From: a virus
Direction: 5' to 3' (one strand)
DNA: 30,011 nt
Virus record (IMG/VR): IMGVR_UViG_3300050343_000143
Location: 1-30,011 of that record
Shown here: one piece after another, positions 1 to 8,958 of the stretch
How positions within the stretch are numbered: the stretch's first letter is position 1
How the letters are laid out: each line of letters begins with the position of its first letter
The notes under the pieces: generated by a model
What the model was told of the DNA's origin: nothing
Databases searched by the model: none
What the model saw: the letters and a program-made list of their open reading frames with translations, nothing else
Program-made: the position numbers and the translations under genes

Positions 1-2190
1 TATGTCTAATCCAATACCTTTTAAAAACTCGTGTATAGCATTTGCACTGTTTGCCGGTCTAGCTGTAAGTATGAAGACGTTTTTGTTTCCAAACTTTTTA
101 TTTCTAGCCATAGCCTTTTCAAAGAAAGGACCCTTGCTCCCGTTGACGACCTTACTGAATTCACTAAAGTCAAAATCAGCACCCTCAGCCATTAGTCTAT
201 CACCTTCTTTTGCAAACTGTTCAGCATCTAGTTTATTTTGTTCCTGCACTACTTTCTTGTCAAATACCACAATGTTCTCAGTTTCTCTTCCTTCATTTTT
301 ACCTTGGCTAATATTGGTATCTGTAAATCGCGCAGCCTTTATTCCTTTTCTTTTAAGTGCTACTGCTAATTTTTTAAGATCTTTTTTAGAAAATGATTGT
401 TCAAACCTAGGATCAATAAGTTCATATAAGTTAGATTCATCTACCGCATAACCAGCTCTTGGCTTAATGTCTAAGCTGTTAATAACATCAAACACTTGAT
501 CCTCTGTTGCAATAGATGCTTCGTCTATCTTAAAACTACTAACCTCTCCTTGATTACCCTTAGCGTATGCTGCAGCTTGTTTTTTATCTTCTGAAAAATA
601 TACAAATCCGTCAATGTCTTTGACTGATTTTATATCACCGCCGTGGAATATTCTAATTTCCCCTGGCATTGTATATAATACGTTGCTTTTAGTCTTAGCT
701 AAAGTGTCATCAAAATCCCAAACGCTTATGCCTTTGGGCTTAGCGTTAATCTTGTTAGCGTTATTATAAACATTTATGGATTCGATACTTTTAGATGGTT
801 GTAGAACAATCTTTAATATTTTTAATCCTTCTTTTGCTTGCTTTGGGTCTTGAAAGTTATAAGTAGATTCCCCTGATAAAGCCGCCTGATCAGCTGCTAA
901 ATCCATTTCAAACGAAGCAGTTTGATATAAAGTAGAATATTTTGTTTTTGTATTAGCTACGGCAGGTTTTGATCCCTCACGATATCGGAAAAAAGGTCTC
1001 ATTTTTACCTGCGCTTCTTTTCCGTTTTTTGTTGTAGCTTCTGAAAGTTTAGGTAAAATGCCTGAAAATTTGTTTTTTGAAGCATCACCCACGAAATAAG
1101 CCCCTACATCACTAAAATTAATAATATCTGCCCCTTTAAATGCGTAAAGTCTATCTATAACGCTTATAGGGAAAACTATTTTTTTTACTCTTTTTATATA
1201 TAAAAGATATGATAACTCTTTTGTTTCGAATATTAATGCCTTAAGCTTATCGCTTATTAAAATTCTTACTCTTTTGCCTTTAGATTTTTCTATTATTAAA
1301 TCTTCAGTAGTTAACCCATATTTTTCCTCAGCAATTGCATCCTGTATTCCTTCTAGCAGTATAATTTTGTTCTCTTCAAAGTCTTTAATTTCATTTAATT
1401 GAGCTTCGGTAAATACCCCGCTGTTAATATACTTACTATCTATTTCTAGGGCATATTTAATTTTGCCATCTTTGTCTTTACCGGATTCAACTAAATTCAA
1501 ATATAGTCCGCTTAACCTTGCCTTTACGTTCTTTTTTACCTCTATTATATACTCTTCTCCAAAATACTCAAACTTAAAATCTAATAAATTGTTATTTGTA
1601 TTTCTTTCTACCTGTATTAAATTTAGATCTTTATTTGTTTTTGCCTCTTGTATAAAAACTTTTATTATATTTTCCTCTTGTTCATTAGGAGACATTCCTT
1701 GCAACAATTCTTTGTACTCTTTTATTTCTTCTAGTACAAGCGTAGCGTTTTTGTTGTTTTTAAACTTTTTAGCTAATTTTTTATATTCTTCGTTTATCTT
1801 AGAGCGTGATTTTCCCCCGAGTTTACCTGTAAAACGGTCAGTATAAACCCTACTTTTAAAGTCAAGAAGAAGATCCTTCACGTCGTCAGTAAGCTTACTA
1901 AACATAATCAAGCTTTCATCATCAAAATACAACGCATCTGATTTGCTAAACTGCAAGTCACCTTTACCAGCACCTACATTCATTTGTTGTTCTGCTGTTA
2001 ATCCTAAGTCTGTTCTAATAACTTCATTTAGTATTAACTTACCTAAAAGTTTATAAGCAGAAGCTAATACGATCCCCGATTTAGCTCTTTGGTAATTTAG
2101 CTTATTACCAGATGAATCCATTCCAAAAGCTTTATGTACGTCACTATAACGAATATTATCTTTTAATTCAAAAGGAGTAAACCAGCTTTT
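1..2190 (-). CDS. Giant virion/ejection polyvalent protein, distal part (partial, runs off left edge)
   Basis: One frame is open from 2190 to the window edge, about 730 codons without a stop. It has no start of its own and directly continues the gene at 2163-6920 after a one-base frame change, so I read both as one gene. Visible segments, in order: a basic, helical stretch (about 1640-1860); a PD-(D/E)XK-like nuclease segment with an Asp at 1579-1581 and an EVKK motif at 1531-1542; a HAD-type motif WDFDDTLA at 697-720; an ADP-ribosyltransferase-like segment from FHGG (637-648) through AAAYAK (559-576) to ENIVVFD (259-279); then resumption of the HAD-like domain (LDAEQFAKEGD, then FILTAR at 58-75). 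HAD motifs III and IV would lie outside the window. The layout suggests a multi-effector protein injected with the DNA. The domain calls are by eye; the open frame is certain. Confidence 0.8.
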
Positions 2191-2193
2191 TTA
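2163..2193 (-). other. Frame disruption in the giant gene at an A6 run
   Basis: On the minus strand the frame of the upstream part reads through ACT AAA AAA GCT and ends at TAA (2163-2165). The downstream frame has a stop at 2191-2193 and opens immediately after it. The change must therefore occur within about 25 bases that include A6 (2187-2192). One extra A would give the continuous reading TKKSWFTPFELKDN. This is either a missing base in the sequence or a -1 slippage site. Confidence 0.75.
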
Positions 2194-5100
2194 GTAAATC
2201 TTTCTGTTCCTTTATTGTAAAAGTTTTTCAATATAGACCCATCTAGCTTAGTTGATTTACCGTAATTAGCATCTTTAACTATAGCTTTATTTTTGCCTTT
2301 AGGCATTACTGCACCTCTAGGTAAAAGATTTATAAATAACTCTACTAATTCTTGATCGTTTTCGGCTAATTTACCTAGAACAATAGAAGCTTCGCCGCTA
2401 GTAAACATAGTACGACTATCTAAAAACTTTTCAGGATCAACGCCAGGAAATAATTCTTTTAATACTTCATTTAATATCTTAACATCTTTACCATCTACTT
2501 GAATAGTTATGTTAGGATCAACATCACCAAAATTAAAAAAGTCAAAATCGATACCATTGGTTTCAGCCCATGTTTTTAAATCATTAGCTAATTTATCTCT
2601 AACTTTAGAACTTATTACCTTTGATGCTTTTATAAGATTCTCAGGCGCAATTTGTTTTTCATCTGCAAAACTTCTAATAACGCCTGCATCTCCAGCCACA
2701 TCTACATCGTCTAAGCTGCTAGTGAATTCTTTATTAGCTTTTTCAAACATTTTAGGTTGTCTAAGAGCTATTAATCTACGTACATAACCTGATAAGTTTT
2801 GATTACGAGCAGGATTAAATGTTCTCAAAGCGTTAACGGCTTCTACTCTTAATATAGCCAGTGCGTCTTGAAACTCTAAAGCTTCAGATTGGTATTGCTT
2901 AAATTTTTGTTGGACTAACGTATTTATGTACCCCTCAAATAGAGGTATTAATTTGTTTTCTACTTTAGCGGGCAAAGGATTACTACTAGTAAAACTAGTC
3001 CTTTTAGTGTCCTTCATACCTTCATTGTAGGTGTCCATTATTTTTTTATCTTGAGCAGTCTGCGGAGCTAAGTTAGTTGTTCTAACCGGTTTTGACTCTT
3101 TCTTAACTTTTTTCTTAACCTCTTTTTTAGGCTTAGGAGTTACAACTTTTGTAGCGCCAGATAAAGCTCTTTCTTCAGCTTCGTCTAAAGCTTTTTCAGC
3201 TAGCTCTACATTTCTTTCCAATGTAGGATTATTTGGATCCGCAGCATAAGCGTCTTCCGCTGCATCTAATGCATCTGTTAAATCTAGTATTTCTTGGTTA
3301 ACAGAAAGATCCATTTCTCCTCCTACCGTTTGAGCATCTGATAAATCAACTCCAGTAGATATAATAGCGTCTGCCGCAGTTTGGCTTACTTCTCCCGTTT
3401 CTCGAAGACTAGTTGAAAATTCTTTTAGCCAATTATATACTTCTCTACCGTTTGCAAACCCTAATTGAGGGTTCGCTCCTGCTCTACCCAGTAATTTATT
3501 AAAAAATACTCGTAGCTTATCAAGTATAGATGGTTCAAGATTAATTTCTTCTTTTATTAAAGCATCGGAAAGATAGGTTATAAATTCTGTATTACTTTTA
3601 CCCTCTTGAGTTTTAGCTATTTTCTTTTCTATTGTGCGCACTACTTTTCTAGGTAGTATTTTTTTAAGCTCATCAACTCTCACCCCTTGTTGTAAGGAGT
3701 TACCTATTAACTTGTTTAGAATTGGGTGTATTATTTCATGACTAGCTACTGTCCATGCACCAGTTTGTCTTGCAACTTCTTTGTTTATAAATATTTTTCC
3801 ATCTCCAATAAATGCTCCATCGGAGTCTACAGCCTTTTGAATTTGAGTATCAGAAAACCCTTGTTGTTTTAAACTATTAACAAAATCTTCAGTAGACTCA
3901 AATACACTCATTTCTACTTGTCTGCCTGCTACTCTAGCTATTTTATTAATAAATTTTACAATCCCATTAAGGTTAGTGCTAAATTTTTCATCAAAAGCTT
4001 TATTAGATTCCGCTAATTTTTCTTTGGTTTCTCTTAAAACAGTTTCTTGTTCTGTTTTTAAAGCTTTTAAGTCTTCTTCTATAATGTTTTGTTCTCCAGG
4101 TATGCTATTCTTTTTTGCTTTTTCTAGTTTATTTATTCTATCTTGAATATCTATAACTTTTAATAACTCAGAGGAAACCCTGCGATCTCCTAAAAAAGAA
4201 GGCATTTTTGTCACATTATTAGCAAATTTGTTTAACTCGCTAATAATATCTTTCACCTCTTTGTCAGTAAGCAAACCCTGCCTTCCATAATTTTCAATTA
4301 ATGTTGTACTTACTTTAACATTTTGGGAAAGCTTTTTTAACTCAGCTACTTTTTGTCTATCATCTAATTGCTTGGCGCTAGGAGACAATTTAGACATAAG
4401 TTTTCCAGCACCTCCAGATAATCCGCCTGCTGCAAAAGATAGTATAGATGTATTAACAAAATCTTCATAAGAGTAAGTATCTTTCAGAATTCTTTTTCCG
4501 GTGGATTCATTAACCATACGATTAACTAATAAGTTTTCCCCTACTTGCTGAACATTCTCTTGTACTAATTCTTTGACTCCTTCTCCCGTTAGTATTGCTC
4601 CTGCTCTTGTTGCTTTGTTATTGAAAGCTTTAGCTACTATACTTGGAAATAGCTTTTTAACCTGAGCAGCGTTTGCCGATGCTTTTATTAATTGGGTTAC
4701 AGCTAACTTTGATTCTGCTTTACTAAATATCTTGTTGTACATTCCCGTTCTGGGACTTATAGGAGTTGTTAAGGCAAACAATATTCCCATGCCTAAACTA
4801 GTCTGATGTGCCATTGCTTCTGCCTCGGCAATAGACATGCCTTCGGCTAAAGCGGCTTTTTTAGCTTGAGTATATCCTAACATAGAACCATAACCCGATT
4901 GGAATATAATCGCGTCCGCCATTTCCTTACTTATGCCCAGGGGTATTTTTTTACCAAACGTGTCCCAAGTTCCTTTACTTCCTCCTGTTACACCTTTGTA
5001 ATTTACTCCCCTTCTATTGTTACTTTTGTTTAATCCTTTTTCCATTCTAGCTAACCTAGCTCTGGATAATCCTTTAAATTTTCTTAAATAAGCTAAAGAA

Positions 5101-6920
5101 GACATCTTTCTTACGGCACCAAGTCCTTTTTGTCCAAATATTTGAGTTATTAGCTCACCTACTACTTTACCTGCCAGATAGCTTCCTCCAAACGAATCAA
5201 AGTCTGAGCTATAAACAGAATCTCCGTTTTCTATTTTCTTATCTATTGCTTTTCTTTCTGCTTCTGTTAAAGTTAAAGAAACATCAAACCCATTAGTAAC
5301 ATCTTTTATAGTCCCATTTTTACTTTTTATATAAGCAATTCCGTTTAATTCCACTTGCTGACCTTCAGTATACAAGTATTTTAAATTAGCAGGGTCTAGT
5401 TTATCTAGGTTGTTTTCTCTTCTAATTCTTTTAGCGTCTTGAACAACTTTTTTTTCACTATAAGTAAATCCTATGTCAAAAATAGGATCACTAATGCGCC
5501 CGTCGGAAAAACTACTAATGACCCACTCTAGAGCACTGTTCATTCCAGGAAGTATGTTTTCTATAAAGCCCGCGCCGCTCTGATTTGCCGCTCTTGCCTC
5601 TTCTTCTAAGCTTATTGGAACTATCGTATTAGAACTTTTCTTTTGTTCTTTTATTTCTTCTTGTGCTTTTTTAGCTTCTTGTATTTGAAGCTTTTTAAAC
5701 TTTTGGATTGCCTCCCAGTTATTTTGGTTCCAGTCGTATGTCTTGTTAAAATCAAGGTGAGTGCCATAACCGTAAGCCTCGGGATCTTCCATTATTTTCG
5801 CCTCTGCCTTAACTTGAGCTTCAGCTAAAGATAGGCCCTGGTAATCTTTGTTATTTTTTTTGATTTCTTCTAGCCTTACTCTTTCTAAGTTTCTTGAAGC
5901 AGTTTCCATAAGGTAATCGCTTAAAAAACCCTGTAAAGCCTGCTCTTTTTCTAAAGGTCCCTCTATAGTAGCTTCAACCCTGCTGAATTTGGAACTTGGA
6001 TCTAAGCTATATTTTATTTGTTTATCCTTGTAGGTTATATCGTCATAACCTCCGTTTTCTAACTCAAAATTAAAGTTTTTTATTTTGCCCTCTCTTTGTA
6101 AGTAAGCTTGAAAATCGCTAGCTTCTATATTGGCTTCTTTAAATAATTTTTTAGTTTCAGGATCGTTAAGATAGTATTGATCTACAAAATCTGTTTTTTC
6201 TTCAGGATTGTAGCCTAAGTTTGACTTAGTGTCGTCTAAATCTAAATCTTGATTAAAGTAATACTGATTTATCTGTTCTTCTATAGGCAAGTCTTTACTA
6301 TATCCGTATTTTACGTAAAACTGTTCAGGGTCATTTTCTATTTCTGCAAGATCTGCAGCATCGTCTTTTGCTACCCATTCTAAAATCCCGTTAACAACAT
6401 TGCGCCCCCCTGGTAAAATTGGAGCAGGCATAGCTGACGCAGCCGTAGTAGCACCAGGATATTCTTTCACTAAATCTTTTATCAAATCTTTAAAGTTATT
6501 GCTAATAACATCAGCCCAACTATTATCTGGGTTATCATCAAAAGGTGAAGTAAAAAAGTTACCGCTGTCTTTAAGCTCTTTCTGAGCTTTGTTTCTTTTA
6601 CCTCTATTGTTTCCAGGTAATTCCAATAAACCATCTTCCGATTCTGATCCCGTAGCGTCTGACTCCACACTTGGATCCACATTCGCAGAGTCGTTTGTCT
6701 TTCCCAATTCTTCATCTGATAACATTATAGTGTTATCTATACCCATTAAATTATTGAAGTCAGCGTCAGAGCCATTATAGCCGTCACTGGTGAACAAATT
6801 ATAAGAAACTGATCTAGCCTTATCATTTGTTTTAATAAGCTCTTTATAATCGTCTATTGTGCCATTATATCCATCTTTTACAAATAGATCAAATGAGTAC
6901 TTTAATGCTTCTTCGTTCAT
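2163..6920 (-). CDS. Giant internal virion/ejection protein, N-terminal 1585 residues, metallopeptidase-like
   Basis: By size, position after two other ejection-type genes and its mixed helical and apolar content, this is probably the large internal virion protein, comparable in place to T7 gp16. Residues 1-60 hold two copies of a helical motif with DGYNG (residues 16-20 and 46-50). Apolar, glycine-rich helices occur near 579-596, 703-722 and 822-842 and could insert into a membrane. Residues 856-980 look coiled-coil. HEIIH at 1061-1065, followed by a Glu in NTEFITYLSDA (1112), fits a zinc metallopeptidase. Residues 1263-1278 form a Lys-rich linker. Residues 1350-1400 resemble sigma-70 region 2 (ALRTFNPARNQNLSGYV). 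The gene starts 6 bases after its upstream neighbour. The frame ends at 2163 with LLLLN, but coding continues in the other frame at 1-2190. No lysozyme motif was seen. Function is inferred, not shown. Confidence 0.85.
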   Translation of the reverse strand: MNEEALKYSFDLFVKDGYNGTIDDYKELIKTNDKARSVSYNLFTSDGYNGSDADFNNLMGIDNTIMLSDEELGKTNDSANVDPSVESDATGSESEDGLLELPGNNRGKRNKAQKELKDSGNFFTSPFDDNPDNSWADVISNNFKDLIKDLVKEYPGATTAASAMPAPILPGGRNVVNGILEWVAKDDAADLAEIENDPEQFYVKYGYSKDLPIEEQINQYYFNQDLDLDDTKSNLGYNPEEKTDFVDQYYLNDPETKKLFKEANIEASDFQAYLQREGKIKNFNFELENGGYDDITYKDKQIKYSLDPSSKFSRVEATIEGPLEKEQALQGFLSDYLMETASRNLERVRLEEIKKNNKDYQGLSLAEAQVKAEAKIMEDPEAYGYGTHLDFNKTYDWNQNNWEAIQKFKKLQIQEAKKAQEEIKEQKKSSNTIVPISLEEEARAANQSGAGFIENILPGMNSALEWVISSFSDGRISDPIFDIGFTYSEKKVVQDAKRIRRENNLDKLDPANLKYLYTEGQQVELNGIAYIKSKNGTIKDVTNGFDVSLTLTEAERKAIDKKIENGDSVYSSDFDSFGGSYLAGKVVGELITQIFGQKGLGAVRKMSSLAYLRKFKGLSRARLARMEKGLNKSNNRRGVNYKGVTGGSKGTWDTFGKKIPLGISKEMADAIIFQSGYGSMLGYTQAKKAALAEGMSIAEAEAMAHQTSLGMGILFALTTPISPRTGMYNKIFSKAESKLAVTQLIKASANAAQVKKLFPSIVAKAFNNKATRAGAILTGEGVKELVQENVQQVGENLLVNRMVNESTGKRILKDTYSYEDFVNTSILSFAAGGLSGGAGKLMSKLSPSAKQLDDRQKVAELKKLSQNVKVSTTLIENYGRQGLLTDKEVKDIISELNKFANNVTKMPSFLGDRRVSSELLKVIDIQDRINKLEKAKKNSIPGEQNIIEEDLKALKTEQETVLRETKEKLAESNKAFDEKFSTNLNGIVKFINKIARVAGRQVEMSVFESTEDFVNSLKQQGFSDTQIQKAVDSDGAFIGDGKIFINKEVARQTGAWTVASHEIIHPILNKLIGNSLQQGVRVDELKKILPRKVVRTIEKKIAKTQEGKSNTEFITYLSDALIKEEINLEPSILDKLRVFFNKLLGRAGANPQLGFANGREVYNWLKEFSTSLRETGEVSQTAADAIISTGVDLSDAQTVGGEMDLSVNQEILDLTDALDAAEDAYAADPNNPTLERNVELAEKALDEAEERALSGATKVVTPKPKKEVKKKVKKESKPVRTTNLAPQTAQDKKIMDTYNEGMKDTKRTSFTSSNPLPAKVENKLIPLFEGYINTLVQQKFKQYQSEALEFQDALAILRVEAVNALRTFNPARNQNLSGYVRRLIALRQPKMFEKANKEFTSSLDDVDVAGDAGVIRSFADEKQIAPENLIKASKVISSKVRDKLANDLKTWAETNGIDFDFFNFGDVDPNITIQVDGKDVKILNEVLKELFPGVDPEKFLDSRTMFTSGEASIVLGKLAENDQELVELFINLLPRGAVMPKGKNKAIVKDANYGKSTKLDGSILKNFYNKGTERFTKKAGLLLLN

Positions 6921-6926
6921 GCTTTA

Positions 6927-8291
6927 TTATGTATTAAATTGAGATGCGTCTCCACCGCCTTCAGGACTTCCGCTAGGAACTTCAGAATTGAAGCCGTCTA
7001 TAAGAAACTTTTTAAGATTAGGTCCAAAACCTGTGTTGTTTATATAAAAAAGCGTTTTAGCTTTTTGGTCCAAGATATCTAAATTAACTGGTTGTAATGT
7101 TTCTGCGTCTATAAATGTTGTCTGTGCACGCGCTTTTAATTGATTTATTTCATCTTCAGTAATAGTTTCTGGTTTTACCTGATTTAAAAAATCCTCTACG
7201 GTTAAAAATTTATTTTTCGAACCGCTACCGTTCAATATTTTTACTATTTCTGCAACATCCTTGGTTTGACCTAGAAGATTAGCAGTTTTTATCGCATCCT
7301 CTCCTCTAAACATAAAATCTCTTCTATCGGGAGGACTTAAATCATCTAAGCCTGGAATACCAGATCCGTTTCCAGATGCTCCACCTCCTGTTTTTGGTGC
7401 TTTATCTGCAGCCCCTTGATCAGCTGAAGCGCTTAGTACATTCATATACCCGTCTATTACAGCTTGCTTTAAAGCGTCTTGGTTCTCTGGTTCAAATAGC
7501 ATAGGATCTTGCAGTCCTAAACCGCCTTCCATAATAAAGTCATCCGATGCCAACGACATAAGAGCGTCTCTTCCTCCCTTGCTTATTATATTTTTAAGCT
7601 TTTGCTCTATCATATTTCTTCTAGCCCCCTTTAATGATTTACCTGAAGAATACAAAGATTCATTCATTTTCATTATAGCATCAGCAGAAGCAAAATCTTT
7701 TAAAAATGGCTTTTGAATATCCGAATAATTTTTACTAAGACCTGTCGCTTCATCAAAAAACTGCAATCCCCCTCCGGCTGAAACGCTAAAATTACTACCC
7801 TCCGTATATATGTTAGAAACCTCTCCCAGTGTGTTAACCTCATTACCTTCAGAGAGCATGCCATTATCAAAATCTTCTAAAAAGCTTACTCTGTCTTTTT
7901 TATACGTCTTTATATTCCCCGCTAAAGTTTGGAAACTCATTTGTATATCATTCATTCTACTTACCGCATCCATGTAACCACCACTATCCGGATCCATCTT
8001 GGCAACTTGTCCCGCTAAACTAGCATATTCATTCCTTCCTTCAACTAGAAAATTAGTTACCGCTTGCTGTTGAGCCCCGTCTAAATTAGTTACGTCTACA
8101 GTAGAGTTTAGCCTATTTATAAAGTTAGCTGTTCTATTTTTTATAGCGGCTTTTTCCTGCTTCTTAGCCTGTGTGATTTGTCTAGCTCTAGCTATTCCTT
8201 TCTCTAAACTTTTAGAAAACGAAGCTCCCATATCAGTTGCTTGACTAGCATATAATGCCCCCGCTCCTCTTATTAAATCCGAATTTGCCAT
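6927..8291 (-). CDS. Putative internal virion (DNA ejection) protein, 454 aa
   Basis: I do not recognise a named family with certainty. The protein begins MANSDLIRGAGALYASQATDMGASFSKSLEKGIARARQ in shortened form: a small-residue-rich helix followed by long, charged helices rich in Lys, Ala and Gln. A Gly/Ser linker (TGGGASGNGSG, near residue 305) divides it in two, and the C-terminus is again Gly/Ser-rich. There is no signal peptide and no clear membrane helix. It lies between a smaller Ala/Gln/Met-rich protein and the giant protein, 10 and 6 bases away. This trio matches the gp14-gp15-gp16 order of T7-like ejection proteins, in which the middle one is a helical tube protein. The role is inferred from context and composition. 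The start is set by ATG after an A8 run typical of this window. Confidence 0.6.
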   Translation of the reverse strand: MANSDLIRGAGALYASQATDMGASFSKSLEKGIARARQITQAKKQEKAAIKNRTANFINRLNSTVDVTNLDGAQQQAVTNFLVEGRNEYASLAGQVAKMDPDSGGYMDAVSRMNDIQMSFQTLAGNIKTYKKDRVSFLEDFDNGMLSEGNEVNTLGEVSNIYTEGSNFSVSAGGGLQFFDEATGLSKNYSDIQKPFLKDFASADAIMKMNESLYSSGKSLKGARRNMIEQKLKNIISKGGRDALMSLASDDFIMEGGLGLQDPMLFEPENQDALKQAVIDGYMNVLSASADQGAADKAPKTGGGASGNGSGIPGLDDLSPPDRRDFMFRGEDAIKTANLLGQTKDVAEIVKILNGSGSKNKFLTVEDFLNQVKPETITEDEINQLKARAQTTFIDAETLQPVNLDILDQKAKTLFYINNTGFGPNLKKFLIDGFNSEVPSGSPEGGGDASQFNT

Positions 8292-8301
8292 ATTTTTTTT
8301 A

Positions 8302-8928
8302 TTATGCGTCTTGTATAAAGCTAGGTAATTTATCTTGTATGCCCTTCATGCCTGCTGCTCCTGAAACCATATCTCCTACCCCACCTATTATTGCCTGCCT
8401 TTGCGCTTCCATAGCTTGATTTGCAGCGCCTAATCTATTTTGAGCCATGCCAAATAAAGTGTCAGTTTTTTCTTTTTCAGCTGCCCTAGATTGTAATTCA
8501 CCTACTCGCTCTTGGTTTTGTAATTGGCTTGCCATATTTCTTTCAGCCATCTGGTTAGCTTGTTCTTGTTGTCCTATAGATACACTAGCTTGTCGCATAT
8601 TCTGGGCTTGTTGCCCTGCCATTGCTTGAGCCATAGCTGCAATACCACTACCACCAGCTGCTCCTTGCATTGCATTCATAGTATTTGCAATACCTTGATT
8701 TGCTTGCTGTGCTTGAAAATCCGCTTGCTGCGTATTAACGGTTAAGTCTTCCATGGTATTTTCCATGTCTTTATATACATTAGAAGTATCAGCCATTTCA
8801 AACTGAGCCTTTCTCATGTTCATTTCTTTCTGAGCTGCTCTTTGCTCAGCTTTTCTTTTCTTCGATCCGATAATTCCACCGGCTATTTTTGTAAGGCCCC
8901 CTAAGGCCCCCATTGCTGCTCCTATCAT
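8302..8928 (-). CDS. Putative internal virion protein, gp14-like position, 208 aa
   Basis: The N-terminus (MIGAAMGALGGLTKIAGGIIGSKK) is a glycine/alanine-rich apolar helix capped by a basic patch. The rest is a long helical region very rich in Gln, Ala and Met with NMRKAQF, a small-residue hinge (AAGGSGIAAMAQAMAG, near residue 90), and further Gln-rich helices. This layout is usual for the smallest ejection protein of podoviruses, which inserts into the outer membrane when DNA is delivered. It is first of three adjacent ejection-type genes. There are no catalytic motifs. I judge the assignment likely but it rests on composition, N-terminal segment and order, not on sequence identity to a known protein. 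Confidence 0.6.
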   Translation of the reverse strand: MIGAAMGALGGLTKIAGGIIGSKKRKAEQRAAQKEMNMRKAQFEMADTSNVYKDMENTMEDLTVNTQQADFQAQQANQGIANTMNAMQGAAGGSGIAAMAQAMAGQQAQNMRQASVSIGQQEQANQMAERNMASQLQNQERVGELQSRAAEKEKTDTLFGMAQNRLGAANQAMEAQRQAIIGGVGDMVSGAAGMKGIQDKLPSFIQDA

Positions 8929-8958
8929 TTCTTATGTTTTATATTATATTATTACACA

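Noticed and set aside
2-1846. Plus-strand open frames at 2-451 and 1463-1846
   Set aside because: They lie opposite a minus-strand frame open for the whole region with recognisable motifs; their products are Leu/Ser/Phe-rich as expected for antisense reading.
3726-3740. HEIIH as a head maturation protease
   Set aside because: Head maturation proteases of tailed phages are usually Ser-type and lie between portal and capsid; this motif is inside a late ejection protein.
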